Positions 32,687 to 47,600 of a stretch of 64,000 bases of DNA are shown here, piece by piece. The notes beneath the pieces were generated by a model that was given only the letters and a program-made list of their open reading frames with translations, was not told the DNA's origin and did not search any database. This DNA is from Tetrastigma voinierianum (taxonomy: Eukaryota > Streptophyta > Magnoliopsida > Vitales > Vitaceae), in the NCBI GenBank assembly GCA_016808115.1, contig JAEQBH010005416.1, positions 186,001 to 250,000 on the forward strand, written 5' to 3'. Both the position numbers and the translations under genes were made by a program. Each line of letters starts with the position of its first letter. Within the stretch, counting starts at the first letter, position 1.

Positions 32687-35600
32687 GTTTCTCTCTTTTC
32701 TCTCTTATTATTTTCTGTTTGGATGCCCTGAAAAATATAGGATTTTATTTCATTTTTAAAATGTTTTTTTCGTGGTTCCCTAGACATAAGAGGTTTTTTT
32801 TCTCTCTTGTTTTTATTTTATTCCCTTGGCATCCAGACGCAACGAGTTTGTGGCCTTCGTAAGTATAAAATGGTGAAATCATTGTGAAAATGTGGAATTT
32901 TGTTTATCTGTGCATACCTTTTCTGTTAGTTTCTTACATTTTTTCATAAACGAAACAGATTATTAGTGTTTTTGGGTTGCTTCTAGAGTATTTCTGTTAC
33001 CTTTTCTGTGTATTTTTAGTTGCTTTGTAGGAAATTATTGTTGGGACTTGGAATCCACAAAAACCATATTTGAATGAAAAAATGTTGTCTCACATCGAAT
33101 AGAAACAAGAAGGGAGATGCTTAAATAAATGGGAGCCTTCAAATTTGGGCTAGTGGTATAGAAACAAGAAGGACAGCTTAAACATGGAGCCTCTCAAATG
33201 GGTTCGAGCCATTAAGGCACCCCACTTTGTGGGAAGGGAGAGGAATGCAGATGCCAAGCCAGGTCGGTTTCCCTCATGCGCTGCTCTACCGGGCTCGGCC
33301 TGGTTCAATGCACACATCGTTTGGTTTCATACTTTTCGAACGTATGTTTGTTCGTGGAGACACTTTCGACGGATGGAGTACCCTCTGCTTCCCATTTTTC
33401 ATAAAATAACAAAACTATTCTCCCCACTTCATCACCGCCATTTTCGCGCTGATTGCCTCGCAGTTCGAAGCCGTCGTCCTCCGATCCGCACTCACTCGGA
33501 GGAACGAGATCCGCGAGATCTCGGGAGACGCATTGTCCACTATCCCTGCGACAAGTCGAGGGGCCAAATTGCCTTAAGGACACAACGTTATCGCTGGCTC
33601 TGGACCGCTTTCTAATTATTGTTTGTACCGTTGTGTTTGTTTCCTTCATATTATTTTGGTTTCATAGAACGAACACGAATACATTGTTTCTATCTTGAGA
33701 ACGAACACGGGATCTACACTCTTAAGACGAATTTGTTTTTTTTTTTCGCTTGCTCGTTTATGTGGAACTAACGCTTCGCTCGCTACAATTTTTCTACTCG
33801 TCAATTTTCAATTTTCGCTTCGTCAATTTTCACTCGCCGCTTGTTTCTTATGTAACGAACGCTTTACGAATTTATTTCTGTTCGTTTTGTATTTGTTACA
33901 GTTTTTCTTTTCTATTATATTCACATTTTGCAGACTGCAATTTTTTCCGTTTCTGTTGTATTCAAAATTTATTTTAACAAACGATTCTCGTAGAAGACTC
34001 ATAGCTTTCGTTGCTTTTGAAGACTAGCAGACTCGTGAAGATTGCAATTTCGGCTTTTCGCTTTTTCAAGACTATAGTTTCGTTTTTTCGCTTTTGAAGA
34101 CTCCAGCCAGCTTTTTTCGTTTTTGAAGATCGCAGCTTGAATACGGTGATACACTTTCGTTCGCTTCGTACAACTGGCCGATTCAAATTTTTTTAACAAA
34201 CGACCTCTCGTGGTTACGCCTGTCAGATAGAATTTCAACTAACGCCTCATACCGAATTTATATTACGCTTTGTACACTTTTTCGCTTCGCTTGTATTCAA
34301 ATTTTGAATATGTTCTGTTTTTATCGTTCAGAAATGGCTTCGCCTTCGACACCGATTAACTCAATTCCGAATCATGAAGAAAAGCCAGAAAATTTCAATG
34401 GTACCGATTTCAAGAGATGGCAACAGAAGATGTTGTTCTATCTCACAACCTTGAACTTGGCAAGATTCCTCAATGAGGATGGTCCTAAATTGACATCGGA
34501 GAGACAAGATAAAGAAAAGTCATCATTGCGGGATGTACCGAAATCACATGACTTCAGGTCGCAACTATGTCCTCAACTGGCCTGGAAAATACTCTCTATA
34601 ACGCTCATAGTCCGCCGAAACGAAGCAAGAGCTGGGGATAGTCTCGACAAGGAAGTACAAAACCGAAGATGCCTGATTGAAGAAATTCATTGTTTCAGAA
34701 TTTCTCGGGACTTCAAGATGGTTGATTCCAAGACCATCTTAAGTCGTGCCCAAGAGCTTAAGTGGTTGTATGATATTCCATGCCGGGCGAATGACTCTAA
34801 GTGAGACATTTCCGCGACCGTTGCTCATCAAAACCGACACCATCCCGGGAGTGGATTTCAAAAAATTCATCTCAAACACAAGAGAAAATGAGCCGGCTAC
34901 TTGAAGACTTGATTGTTCGCTTGAGGATTGGCAAACACAATGATGTCCTCGAGTAGAAAGTTGGGAAGAATCTAGAAGTTTCATGGGCCAACGTTGCTGG
35001 AAGGATCTGTAAACCCAACAAGAAGAGGAAAATGCTCGGCAAGTCTCGGGAGAGGGATTCAAATCCAAGGCCTAAAGAAGTTCATAAGGCGTTTCAACCG
35101 TGGCAAGTCCGACATCGAGCCAAAGACTGGCAGAGCTAAGAAAAAGACAAAACGCAGCTAATGTGGTGGAAAAGATCTCCCACGGTGTTGATGATATCAA
35201 CTGATCGCCGTGGATATCCGAAAGTGCAATATGGTGGGAAACCCTAAGGGAGTGGTGGATTGATACTCGAGCAATCCCGCCATCCGCAAACAGATCGATG
35301 TTTTCATCCTACACAACCGCGAAGGGTGATGAAAAAACTTATATGTGGGTAATTCATCAACCTCTAAGGTCAAGGCGGTGTCGAAGATTGCTCTAAAGAT
35401 GACATCCGGAAAGATCAGACACTAATTAATGTTCTCGTGATGTGCCGATGTTCGCAAGAATTTAGTGTCGCCTTCCTTAGCAAGAATGGCTTCGTTGGTT
35501 TTTGTATCTCGATAAGTTTGTACTCTCAAAAATGAGATGTATATAGGAAAGGGTTATTTGAGTGATGGTTTGTTCAAGCTCAATGTAATGACTATTGTAA

Positions 35601-38600
35601 CCAAGGATGATTTGAATAAAGTTGCTTTTTCTTATGTGCTTGAGTCTTCTAACATTTGGCATGCTTGACTAGGACACGTTAACTATAAGTCAATAAAGAA
35701 ATTAATGAATATGGGACTGTCGACTTTGACTGCCCATGAGAAATGCCAAGCTGCGGCGTTGAATCTAAATTTTCAGTTCCCCTTTCCACTAGAGATAATA
35801 GAGTTTCAGGTAACCTTTAGATTTACCACACACAGATATATGCGATATGAAATCAATACCGTCAAGAGGTGGTAATAAGTATTTTATTACTTTTATAGAT
35901 GATCGCAAGTATTGTTATGTTTACTTGCTTAGTAGCAAAGATGAGGCTGTGAATGCTTTTAAATCTTATAAGGCCGAAGTTGAAACTCGCTGAATACAAA
36001 AATTAAAATCATAAGGAGTGACAGTGGAGGTGAATATGAATTTCCATTTGAGGAAATTTATACCGAGTTTGGTATCGTTCACCAAATGACTACTCCTTAT
36101 ACACCACAATCTAATGGAGTGGCGGAAAGGAAAAACCGGTCTTTAAAGGAAACAATGAATGCATTGTTGAATAGTTCTAGTTTACCATGCACTTGTGGGA
36201 AGTTGTTTTAACAATAATTTTATTTTTTAAATAGAGTACCCCACAAAAGACACAACAAACTCCCTATAAGAAATGGAAAGGCAGAATGCCTAACTTGAAT
36301 TATCTCAAAGTGTGGGGGTGTTTGGCTAAAGTTGCGGTTCCTAAGCCTAAAAAGGTTAAGGTAGGACCAAAGACTATTGATTGTGTTTTTATTGTATATG
36401 CTCAGAATAGCAATGCATATCGTTTTCTTGTTCACAAGTCAGAGATCCCAGATATACATGTCAATACGATCATTGAATCAAGGGACGCCTACTTTGAAAA
36501 TATATTTCCGTATAACATAGTATATGAGTCTATTGATAATAATAAGAGGTCTCAGATACTATATCTAGAAGTGATCCAATGGAGGATGAACCTAGACGAG
36601 TAAAGACAAAGGACTCTAATGCCTTTTGACCTCGATTTAACGTATCTGGCTGGAGAATGAACTCAGACATTCAGCAGTTTCGACGCGTATTCTGCTCAAA
36701 GAAGCTATCAATAGTGAAGTTGAATCCATCTTGTCAAATCATACATGGAAATTAGTCGACCTTTCCTTCGGGTAATAAACCACATAATGTGCGGATTTTC
36801 AAGAGGAAAATGAAAGCGGATGGTGCTATTGGATAAATATAAGGCCAGGGCTTGTAGTAAAGGATACAAGCAACGAGAAGGTCTTGATTATTTTGATACT
36901 TATTCACTGCTACTAGAATTACATCTATAAGGATGCTAATTGCTATAGCAAATGTGTATAAGCTTAAAATCCATCAAATGGATGTAAAACTACTTCTTCT
37001 TAAACGGAGATTCGAAGAAGAAATATATTTGGAACAACCAAGGGTTCATTGTTCCGACAAGAGCGAAAAGTATGTCGGCTTATCAAGTCACTCTATGGAT
37101 TGAAACAAGCACCAAAAAACAATGGCGCATGCCAAATTCGACTCCAAGTCATGTTGTCGAATGGTTTCAAGATTAATGAGCGATAAATGTATATGTTAAG
37201 CAAACTCAGAATTGCTTTGCCATTTTATGTCTATATGTAGACGATATGCTTATAACAGGAAGTGATGGTGAGACTATTAAGAAAATCAAATGCTTGCTTG
37301 CAAGTAAATTTGAAATGAAAGATATGGGGGTCATTGAATGTTATTTTGTAGAAGTAAACCATAAGACATCCGAGTGATTAGCTCATCACATCCCATTATA
37401 TTGAAACGATTCTTGGCGCGCAAGAATCTAGGTATTGTACCAAAGAAGACCCGATAGATGTTGAATTTACATCTTTCTAAGAATATCATAAATCAAAGCT
37501 CTCAAATGAAGATGCTAAGATATTGGTGCAGCTTTAATGTATGTCATGAATCGTACTAGGCCGGACATAGTCAGGCGGGTTAGCAAGCTAAGTCGATTAC
37601 GCTAGGTCCAAATGAAAATCATTGGAAAGCTATGAAACGTTTATCAGGGCTACTTAAAGCATACTAAGATTATGCTTGCATTACAATGTAATATCCTATA
37701 GCATTCTGGAAGGATACGTGATGCAATTGATAACCGACACTAAAGACACAAATCAAGTGGATATGCATTCACACTGTGCAAAGAAGAATCTTGGAAATCA
37801 TCCAAACAAACTTGTATTGCTAGATCCACTATGGAATCAGAATTTATTGCTTTGGATAAAGCCGGTGAAGAAGCCGAGTGGCTTCGAAATTTCTTGGAAG
37901 ATATTCCACCGCCTAAACCAAAGGCTCCGCCGGGAGATACATTGTGATAGTCAAGCCGGCAATAGGAAGGCCAGGAATGTCATGTATAATGGTAAGTCTC
38001 GACACATACGGCTTCAAGACACACACGCAAGACAACTTTCTAAAGGGAATTATCACCATAGACTATGTGAAGTCAAAAGAAAATATTAAGTGATCCATTG
38101 ACAAAAAGGCCTAACTAGAGAGATGATTGCAAAAACATCAAGGGAATGGGTTTAAGGCTCTAAACAAGTCATCATAGCGACACCCTACCTAGTTGACTGA
38201 GATCCTGTGATCTAGGTTCAAAGGGACAACTAAGTTACGTAAGACAAATAGAAGATTATCTAATTTGTTTTACCCATTCCCGATAAAGACAAGATACGCT
38301 GGGCTGCTACAAAAGCTTTTAATGATTATGAAACTATATGTTCATAAATCACCTATGCGTGAGTGTGAAGTGAGGGTCAGTCATGTAGAATCTGCAGCGC
38401 CGACCTCCTCTAAAACACTACGAGACTGCGCGCGCTGCTCACAAAACGACAACAAGAGAACCAATTTTATTCGAGAAACAGTTGTGTGATTTCTATTGTC
38501 TAGGCTTACACGAACGGTCGACAGTTTAAAGACATCAAGTCTACTGATTGACCGAGTAACCCCGATAGGTTTCTAAGGAAAGTTCAAAGTCTTAGACTAC

Positions 38601-41600
38601 TTATCCCGATGTAACGTTTTCTCATGGAATAATTGCACTTTGCATCTCATGCATACACAGAGAGATGACATCTGATCTTTTCATTCATGTGGGGATTACA
38701 ATTTGGAATCCACAAAACCCATATTTGAATGTAGAAAAGTGTTGTTCCACATCGAATAGAAACAAGAAGGGAGAGAGGGTTAAATAGTTGAGCCTCAAAT
38801 GGGTTTCACGGTGGCACCCCACTTTGTGGAAGCGGAGAGGACCTATCGCCAAGCCAGGTCGGTTTCCACGTGAGCGCCGTCCGCCGGCCGGTTCTGCCTT
38901 GCCTCAATGCACATTGTTTGGTTCATACTTTTCAACAGACATGTTTGTTCGTGGAGACACTTCCCCGGCTTATTTATACTCCTTCAAGTTTCATTTTTCA
39001 AAATAACAAAAACTATTTTCACTTCATCACCGCCATTCGTGCCATTGTTCGCAAGCCGAAAGCTCGCTTCTGGGTCCTCCGAGACCGCACTCATCGGAGG
39101 AACGAGATCCGTTCTATCTTGGGAGACGATTGTCCACTATCTCGTGACAAGCCGAGTGCGCCAAATTCGCCTTGGGCCGACACAACGTTATCGCTGCCTT
39201 GATATGCTTTCTAATTAATGTTTGTACTGCAGGTTTGTTTCCTTCATATTATTTTTGGTTTGTGTTTTTTGAACGAACACGAATACATTGTTTTTGTCTT
39301 GAGAACGAACACGGGATCTACAATTATGTGATAGATAGAGAGAGTCACACTCACAGACACACTCCTGGTTAATTAGCAGGTGAAATTTATGTTATTTCGT
39401 TGTCTGAACTTCCTTTAGGTTACGGTTGGTTCTTGGAAAATTTGAGGGAAATTCAAGGCAAAGAAAATAGAAAGGAATATTTACTTAGTAAAGAAAAAGT
39501 GAAGGAAAATAAAAATAGCTTTAAAAGTCGAAATATTATTTTTATTTGCACCTTCAAACTCATTGAATTTATTTTAAATCATCGTTTTGAAGATCAAATA
39601 ATTTTAAAATATAAAATTTCTAACTGATTTTAATCATATATGATTTCATGTTTTTATTTATAAATTATTGTAAAACAACCAAACATGATAAAATAATTTT
39701 CCTCTCACATTTTTTCCTCAGTACTTTCCAGGAACTAAACACGGCTTTAGAGTTTTTGTTAATGGAATGATCTGACTTTTTTTTTTTTTAGTGTAAGACA
39801 GTGGGGCACCCTTTCTTATGCTGTCCAACTCACAATCTGCTTACTCATGAGTATATGATTTTTTTTTTTTGTTTTATCAGTGAAGTAATAGTGGGCTTCT
39901 TGAATGCCTCTGAGAGACACATTGTTTTTTGAGCCTTCATAGGCTTTTTTTTTTTTTGTTTGGTGTTGTAGAAAGTTTTTCTTCTTTTGTTCATGTTACT
40001 TTGAGGTATATCTCATTGGAACTTTCTCATTAATAAAGTTCTTTATTTCTTTCTTAAAACAAAATTGAGACCCTTGATGGACATGTTTGAATAGTTTTGT
40101 TATGGTGCTGCTGTGCTCAGGGCAGAGGAGGACGATGTTCATTCAAACTCAGTCCACACCTAATCCCGCGTCTCTCATGTTCTATCCTGGAAAGCCAGTT
40201 ATGGAAGTAGGGAGTGCAGACTTTCCAAATGCTCGATCGGCTATGAATTCTCCACTAGCAAAAGGCCTATATGGAATTGATGGTAATCTTGTCCTTCCTT
40301 TAATGCTTGTGTGTGCGTGTATTTGGGTTAATATGGTGGTCAATTTGTTTTATGAGTGTTCATATGAATAAGCTAAGCTTGAAATGTTTTCCAAGATATA
40401 GGAAAGGAATTCGAAGGTTTAAGATTGGAGTTGATGGAAAAAATCTTCTTGCAAATTCTCTCTTCATAAATGACAAACATGGGTGTGGGTGTGAGATTCT
40501 TGTTGGACACTCCTATTTTACTTTGAGTGTAGCTATTCGATTTATTCATTGATACCTTTTTATCCTTTCAACTTTCTTAGTAATGATTGTGTTAGAGAAG
40601 AAGAAGAAGATTTTTTTTTTTAAAATGAACTTATGTAAGAATATCTAAGGATAAGAGGAAAATGATGGATGAAAGTGAAAAAATGATAACTTTAAAAAAA
40701 TATATTCTCTTCCAATTCATTTTTAATTGATCTTTCTTCTATTATGCTGTGTCCCAGTACTTGATTTCTCTTTTTGGATCAATTTTTAGCCAATCACCTG
40801 TATCCCAAAATTTGAGTTGTGAAGGATCATCACCAATACACATGCTTGCATTTGACACGGTTATCTAGACCAATGCTATAGAGCACCCCATAATAGAAAA
40901 TTCATGCATAAAGATCTCATTTCCTCTGTATCTTAGACCAGATGCAACTAAGTTCTCTTTAATCTCAAAATTTTCATTTTTTTGATTGTTGTTAGCCAAA
41001 CTAACCTTGTAGACTCTCCTCTTCTGGCTTGCAGGAATTACTCGAGTTTTCTATGGATCAGATTTTGTAACTGTAACAAAGTCAGATGATGCTTCTTGGG
41101 ATTTTATAAAACCTGAAATTTTTGCTGCAATCATGGACTTTTATTCATCTGGAAAACCACTGTTCCTTGACTCCAATACCACAGCAGCAATGGACACAGC
41201 TATTCATGAAGTATCTCCTTGAACCTTATATCATGCATGCTCTCTTTATTTGTTTTTAACAGGAGTGCCCTTTGAGTTTGTTTAATGTTATTAATCATGT
41301 TAAGCACCGCAGTTTTATTATGCATGAGCATGGGCATTATTATATTTGTTTCTTGTTAACATATACAGTTGTAACTAGTTAGGAAACTTAACATATAGAG
41401 TTGTAACTAGTTAGGAATCCTAACATGTAGAGTTGTAACATATTAGGAAATATATATTTATCACTCACGTATATATACGTGTTAATTGATGAAGAAAAAA
41501 TACAAGGAATTCTTTCCTCAATTCTCTTGATTGTTTCTACATGGTATCGTGAGCCTAGGGTCTCGAGAGTCTCGAGAATTTTTGGAGGATTTTTCAATCT

Positions 41601-44600
41601 AGGGCTCATTTCGGGAGGGTAACTTTTGAAACACCCACCTAGAGGCGTGGAGTCTCACCGTCCCAGATAGGAGGGGCCCGCCGGGCCGACTAGCTAGGCC
41701 GCAAAACCGTGGCCTGATTCCAAGCTTGCAAAGCCCATGCGCGCCGCAAGCCTCGGGCATCTCGCCAGTGTGGGCACTCCTCAACGTTCGACCCCGGCCC
41801 TTCTTCAGTGGTCAGCTTGCCGCCAACAAGGCCTGTACACTCGCTTCGTTTGGTTCCTAGATATGGTAGTTCAAGTGTTTCATAGTCCGACAACCCCCTT
41901 TTTCTAGGGTTTTTGCTTGATTTTTCCAAAATCTGAGTTCTAAGAGTGCTCTCTGCTCTTGATCTTCTTCCTGTGGTATCATAGTGAGTGATTCAGTGGA
42001 GAAGAAACCGACACCGAAGCCCGAAGTGGTCCCGATAATGTTCAAAATCACGGAAGACAAACTAACTGGTCCCAATCCATTCGAATGGAGCAAATAATTC
42101 AATATAATGGGCCAGAGTGTAATATATACACCTCACTAAGGGATTTGCCACCATGATTCAAAGAGCAATGGATGGAGGAGGATGCTCGCTTGTTCATCTA
42201 AATCTCACCCTATCGACAACAAGGTATCGGACTCCTCGTTAATCACCGCGGAATTTGTTAAAGAGCTAATGAATTATTCGATTTTGTGTTTTTGGAAAGG
42301 GGAATGTTTCGATATTTGATGTGTGTGTAAAGCATTCTATCGATTAGAGAAACAAAGATCGCCACCTCGTCTTCAGCAAATCTTTTATGGCCTACAAAAA
42401 GATACATGAAGAACTTAATATGCTTATGCCCTTTAGTCTAGATGTCAAAGTTCAGCAAAGTCAACGAGAACAGATGACAGTTATGAGATTTCTTGCCACT
42501 CTTCCTTTTGAGTATGATTTAGCTAAGGCCCAGATTCTCCTATCCGCAAATTCGAGATGTCATCTCTAGAGACCTTTAGCGTGGATTCTTCTCGTGACCG
42601 AGGTATCATCCTCTTTTTCTCTTCATCTACCCTTGTATTTGCCTGCATAAGCAAAGGTTTTATCGATGTAAACCATCGAAATGAGAGGCAAACGAACAGG
42701 AAACAATGGTCCGTGCGATAACACTACAGGCCCTGGTTCCTCGAGGCGGTGTCGTTTGTTATTACGCTTTAAGTAGGGCCCGCCATGTGATACGAGATCA
42801 GAAGAAATGTAATCGAAATCGTAAATTTCATTATGCTCATATAGTTTAATACCGAGGCATCCGATCACCGCTTTAGTTCTCACCGCGAATTAGCCGTAGT
42901 TCCAATTGTAATGTGACTCATCGAGATCTCCATCTACTCCGGACATCGCTATTGGCCGAAGTCGGGTAACCCGAATAAATGCCTTGTATCTTCTTCATCT
43001 TCTAAATGGGTCATTGACTCTGGAGCCACATATCACATGACAGGTAACTCTAGTATTTTCTCTACCTTTTAGTCACAACCTTCACCTTCCACTGTCACTC
43101 TGGCAGATGGATCATTCATGTGTTCACCATGTGTTTCGGGTTAGGCACACCGTGCTCCACTCCATCTATCTCCCTTTGACATCACTTTGAGTCACTAAAT
43201 TTATCTCTTTAATTTGATGTCCCGTTAGCAAGTTAACCTCGAGTAATAAGTGTTATATCTCATTTTTTCCTGATTTTTGTCTATTTCAGGATCTTATGAC
43301 GAAGTAGATTATTGGTAGAAGCCGTGAGTTTAGGGGTTTATACATCCTTGATCCTACGGTCCCAAGACCTATTTCTTGTTCTGGAGTCACTACACCATTT
43401 GAAACACATTGCCGATTAGGTCATCTTTCGCTTCCATTATTAAAGAAATTGTGTCCTTAATTTTCGAGTTTGCTATCCTTCGATTGCGAGTCTTGTCAAT
43501 TTTCAAAACGTCATCGCCTTAGTTATAGTCCTAGAGTTAATAAACGAGCTAGTGCTCATTTTGAGTTAGTCTATTTAGATGTGTGGGGTTCGTGCCCAGT
43601 TGTGTCCCCAACCGGGTTTCGATACTTTGTCACTTTTGTTGATGAAGCACTTGGTTATATTTAATGAAAAACCTCTATGAGTTGTTTTCTCATTTCCGTG
43701 CCTTTTGTGCTGAGATTCATATTCAATTTCATGTTTAAGTTCAAAATCTGAGAAGTGATAATGCAAAAGAATATGTTTGAGAACAATTTCAATCCTTCAT
43801 GCTTCAACATGGCATCCTTCATCAGACTTCTTGTGTTGACACTCCAGCTCAGAATGGAGTTGCTGAGGGGAAGAATATACACCTCCTTGAAACTGCTAGA
43901 GCTATATTATTTTAGATGCATGTGCCCAAGCATTTTTGGGCCGATGCTGTTTCCATAACTTGTTTTTTGATTAACCGGATGCCTTCATCAGTCTTGAATT
44001 GGGACACTTCGTATCACATCCTTTTCCCCAATAAACCTCTATTCCCTATTGAGCCTAAGATATTTGGATGTACCTGTTTTGTTCAAGATGTTCGTCCCGT
44101 ATCTAAATCCTCGACCATAAATCTTTAAAATGTATCTTTCTCGGGTTATTTTCCAGTTCAAAAGGCAATAAAGCAGCCATTAATTCTAGTCTTCGTAGGT
44201 ACTTGGTTTCTACGGATATCAAGTTTTTTGAGAATGTCCCTTTCTCTTCACCCTCGACCCACACTAGTCAAGGAGAGGCGCATGACTCCGCTTAGTGTAT
44301 ACTATTGCCCTCCCGTGGCCCTCCTATGCTTACAAAGAAGCCTCCTATCACTCGTGTCTACACTCGACGCCTAGAACCCAATTTCGCCCTGTCCTCCACC
44401 GATTGCTTCGACATCAGATCTAGTTCCAAATGATGATCTCCCTATTGCTCTTCGTAAAGGTAGACGTCAGTGTGTTCATCCAATTTCTTCATTTTGCACC
44501 TATAACCAGTTGTCTTCTCAGTCATGTTCATTATTGCTTCTTTGGACTCTATTTTGTTGCCTAACACTTTTCAGGAAGTCTTGTCTCACCTTGGTTAGCG

Positions 44601-47600
44601 TAGTGCTGGATGTAGGAGATGGATGCTCAACGAAATTTGGCGACTTGAACTCGATACATACCTATCGAAGAAAGCCATTGATGTCACCGGGTCTTCATAG
44701 CCCAAAGTTAATACTTCGATGGTTCAAATGCCCGATTGAAAGCACGACTTGTGGCCAAAGGGTACACTGCACTCCAAGGTACTCATTCGATACATTTTCC
44801 CTCATTGCTAAGAGATGATATTTGTCTCTGGGCTTTTATTTCCATGGTCGCCACTGTGAATTTGGATCTTCATCGCCTTGATATTAAAAACGCCTTCTTC
44901 ATGGCGATTCGGAAGAGGTATATATGGAGTAACTCCGTGGTTTGTTGCCCGTGGGGAGATCGAAGGTTTGTCGCCTCTAAGTTGTTGTATGCCTCAAGCG
45001 TAGTCCCCGTGCTTGGTTCGTAAATTCAAGAGTCGTTGAGAAATTTGGCTCATGTAAGAGTAACTGACACCTGGCTTCATCTAACCCGCCTGTATCGCTT
45101 CTGGTGGCGACAGTGGATGATATCATGATCACGGAGCTGCCTCTATTAGAATTCATCCCTTAAGTCCTTTCTTTCATGGCCGCTTCATACAAAGGACTTA
45201 GGGATGCTTAGATATTTCTCTTTGGGTGTTGGAAGCTTATGCTGAAAGAAATACGAAATCTTCTTATCTCAAAGGAAATATGCTTGATTTATTGTTCGAG
45301 ACCTAAAATCGAGCAAACCATAGTTCCCATGGTTCTCGCGCACACCTTTACCAGATAGCGATTTCTTGTTCGAGGATCCCAAGAGATATAGAATACTAGC
45401 CGGTGTCGAACTACCTTATAGTAACTTGTCCCGATATCAAGACACCCAATGCACGCTGTAAGTCAATACAAGCACGTCTTCCCCGACTCGTCGACAACGT
45501 GCAATCAGAGAACATATTCTATGTTACCTGAAAGGAGCTTCGGGACGAGGTATTCTATATGGTAATCATGGGCATAATAGGTTGAGTGCTTCACACATGC
45601 TGATTGGGCAGGGTCAAAGGAAGATAGGAGATCCACATCCGGACATCGTGGTTTTTGCTCGTGGAAATCTAGTCTCAGCGGAAGAGTAAGAAGCAAAAAG
45701 GGTTGTTTCCTATCTGGCGCAGAGTCGAATATAGAAAGCAAACGACATGTCATGAAGTGAAATCATGTGACTTCATCAACTCTTGATGGAAGTCGGCATT
45801 AAGACTGTGGTCCCAGCAAAACTTTGGTGGGATAACCAGGTTACCCTTTATATTGCCTCAAATCCTATATTCCATGAACTAACTAAGCATATTGAGATTG
45901 ACTGTCACTTCGTTCAAGAGAAAATATAACTTGGTTTGATTTCTACACGATATGTGAAGACGGGAGAACAATTGGGTGATATTTTCACAAAGGTTCTAAG
46001 TGGGGACCGGGTTAGCTATTTATGTAACAAGTTGGGCATGATTGACATCTATGCTCAAACTTTAGGGGGAGTGTTAACATATAGAGTTGTAACTAGTTAG
46101 GAAACTTAACATATAGAGTTGTAACTAGTTAGGAATCCTAACATATAGAGTTGTAACAGATTAGGAAATATAGACTATCCCTCCTGTATATACACACATG
46201 TTAATTTAATGAAAAAAATACAAGGAATTCTTTCCTCCAATTCTCTCTTGATTGTTTCTACATTTCCAAACAGTAGATGTGAGTGCAGCTAAAAGATTAG
46301 GGTCAAAAGCTAGAAGTTTAGAGTTTTTTATGGATCTGTTAGCAGACATCTAACAGTGAGAGATTCTTCTTTTTACACATCATTAAAAAAGACATCTAAC
46401 AGTGAGATATTTACATGCCGTCCATGTTTTCTCCGTTGAAGTTGCATATTGTCTAAAATGTGCACTTCATTGTTTAACAATAATAAGGTGCTCAATAGCT
46501 GATCTTGCAATTGAGACTTCCCACCTTACTTTGGCTAAATTTCATTTTACTTTGGACTTTTTATTGTTTAAGGTAAAGTAGTAGTGTGGAAAGTTGGAAG
46601 GAAAGAAAGAGTTAAGGAAATTAAAAATATATTCAAAGCTAAAATAATTTTCTTATGTGCTTTTTCAAATTTATTTCCTAGCAAAAATTTGACTGCTTTC
46701 CTTATCAAATAGAAACTAAAATAAAAATTTGAAGGAATAAACTATTAGACTAATGTCAATAAAATTAAAAAAGATTCCAAGTAAAATATGAATTGTTAGA
46801 TCTCTAAACTATTTTTTGCTGAATATTTTTGCTTTTCCTTCATAAGTCATTTATAAGGTGCTTAACATGTTCCCTGTTATATGGTATGTCAAATGTCTCA
46901 TTACTGACATGAAGTGTTTAGGAGACTTGATCAACGACATGAGTCTTGTTCAGCCATTTTGCATTGTGCAAATCAGTTATGAATTTCAGCAGGATCTCAT
47001 TGATCTAACATGCTGTTGCATAAAAGTGTATGGTCAATTGGGTCCAGATGGTCCGGACTCTGGAGAGGGTTCAAGATGACTAGACACAATATATTGACAC
47101 CTGGAACTCAAATATGTTTTAATTTCAAATATTTTCTGAATGTATTTAGTAATTTCTGCATAAATATTTTGCATATAAACATCTCTCTTGTTGTCATGAC
47201 AGGATGATTCTGAAACTGTAGCAATGATCAAAGAACTGTTGGAGACTCGTATTCGACCAGCAGTTCAAGATGATGGTGGGGACATCGAGTATCGGGGATT
47301 TGATCTGTGAGATTCCTTTCATCTAGTTAGAAGTAAAGTTGAATGTTGAGGACACAACTGATATATAAATTTCATTTCCCTTATATGACATTGTTTTCAT
47401 TGGTTATATGTGTTTACTTCCTCAGGGAAACAGGAATAGTTAAACTAAAAATGCAAGGAGCATGTAGTGGGTGCCCTAGCTCATCTGTCACTCTGAAATC
47501 TGGCATTGAAAATATGCTGATGCACTATGTACCTGAGGTAACAACCATTAATTTCTATGCTCATACATTCATCATTGGAGTCTAAAATCTATGGACCAAT

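Larger units (their letters stand above)
33039..39322 (+). mobile_element. Ty1/copia retrotransposon in NFU intron 1 (degenerate but structurally complete)
   Basis: LTRs lie at 33039-33718 and about 38697-39322, both ending in AACACGGGATCTACA, and ATTAT flanks the element on both sides (33034-33038 and 39323-39327). The order gag, integrase, reverse transcriptase (YVDDMLITGSD, 37234-37266), RNase H is that of copia. A purine tract CATGTGGGGAT precedes the 3' LTR. It has the same orientation as NFU. The coding region carries many small indels, so it is not autonomous. Confidence 0.93.

Noticed and set aside
33184..34238. Many open frames in both directions
   Set aside because: They fall in the copia 5' LTR and leader and change frame between the two LTR copies.
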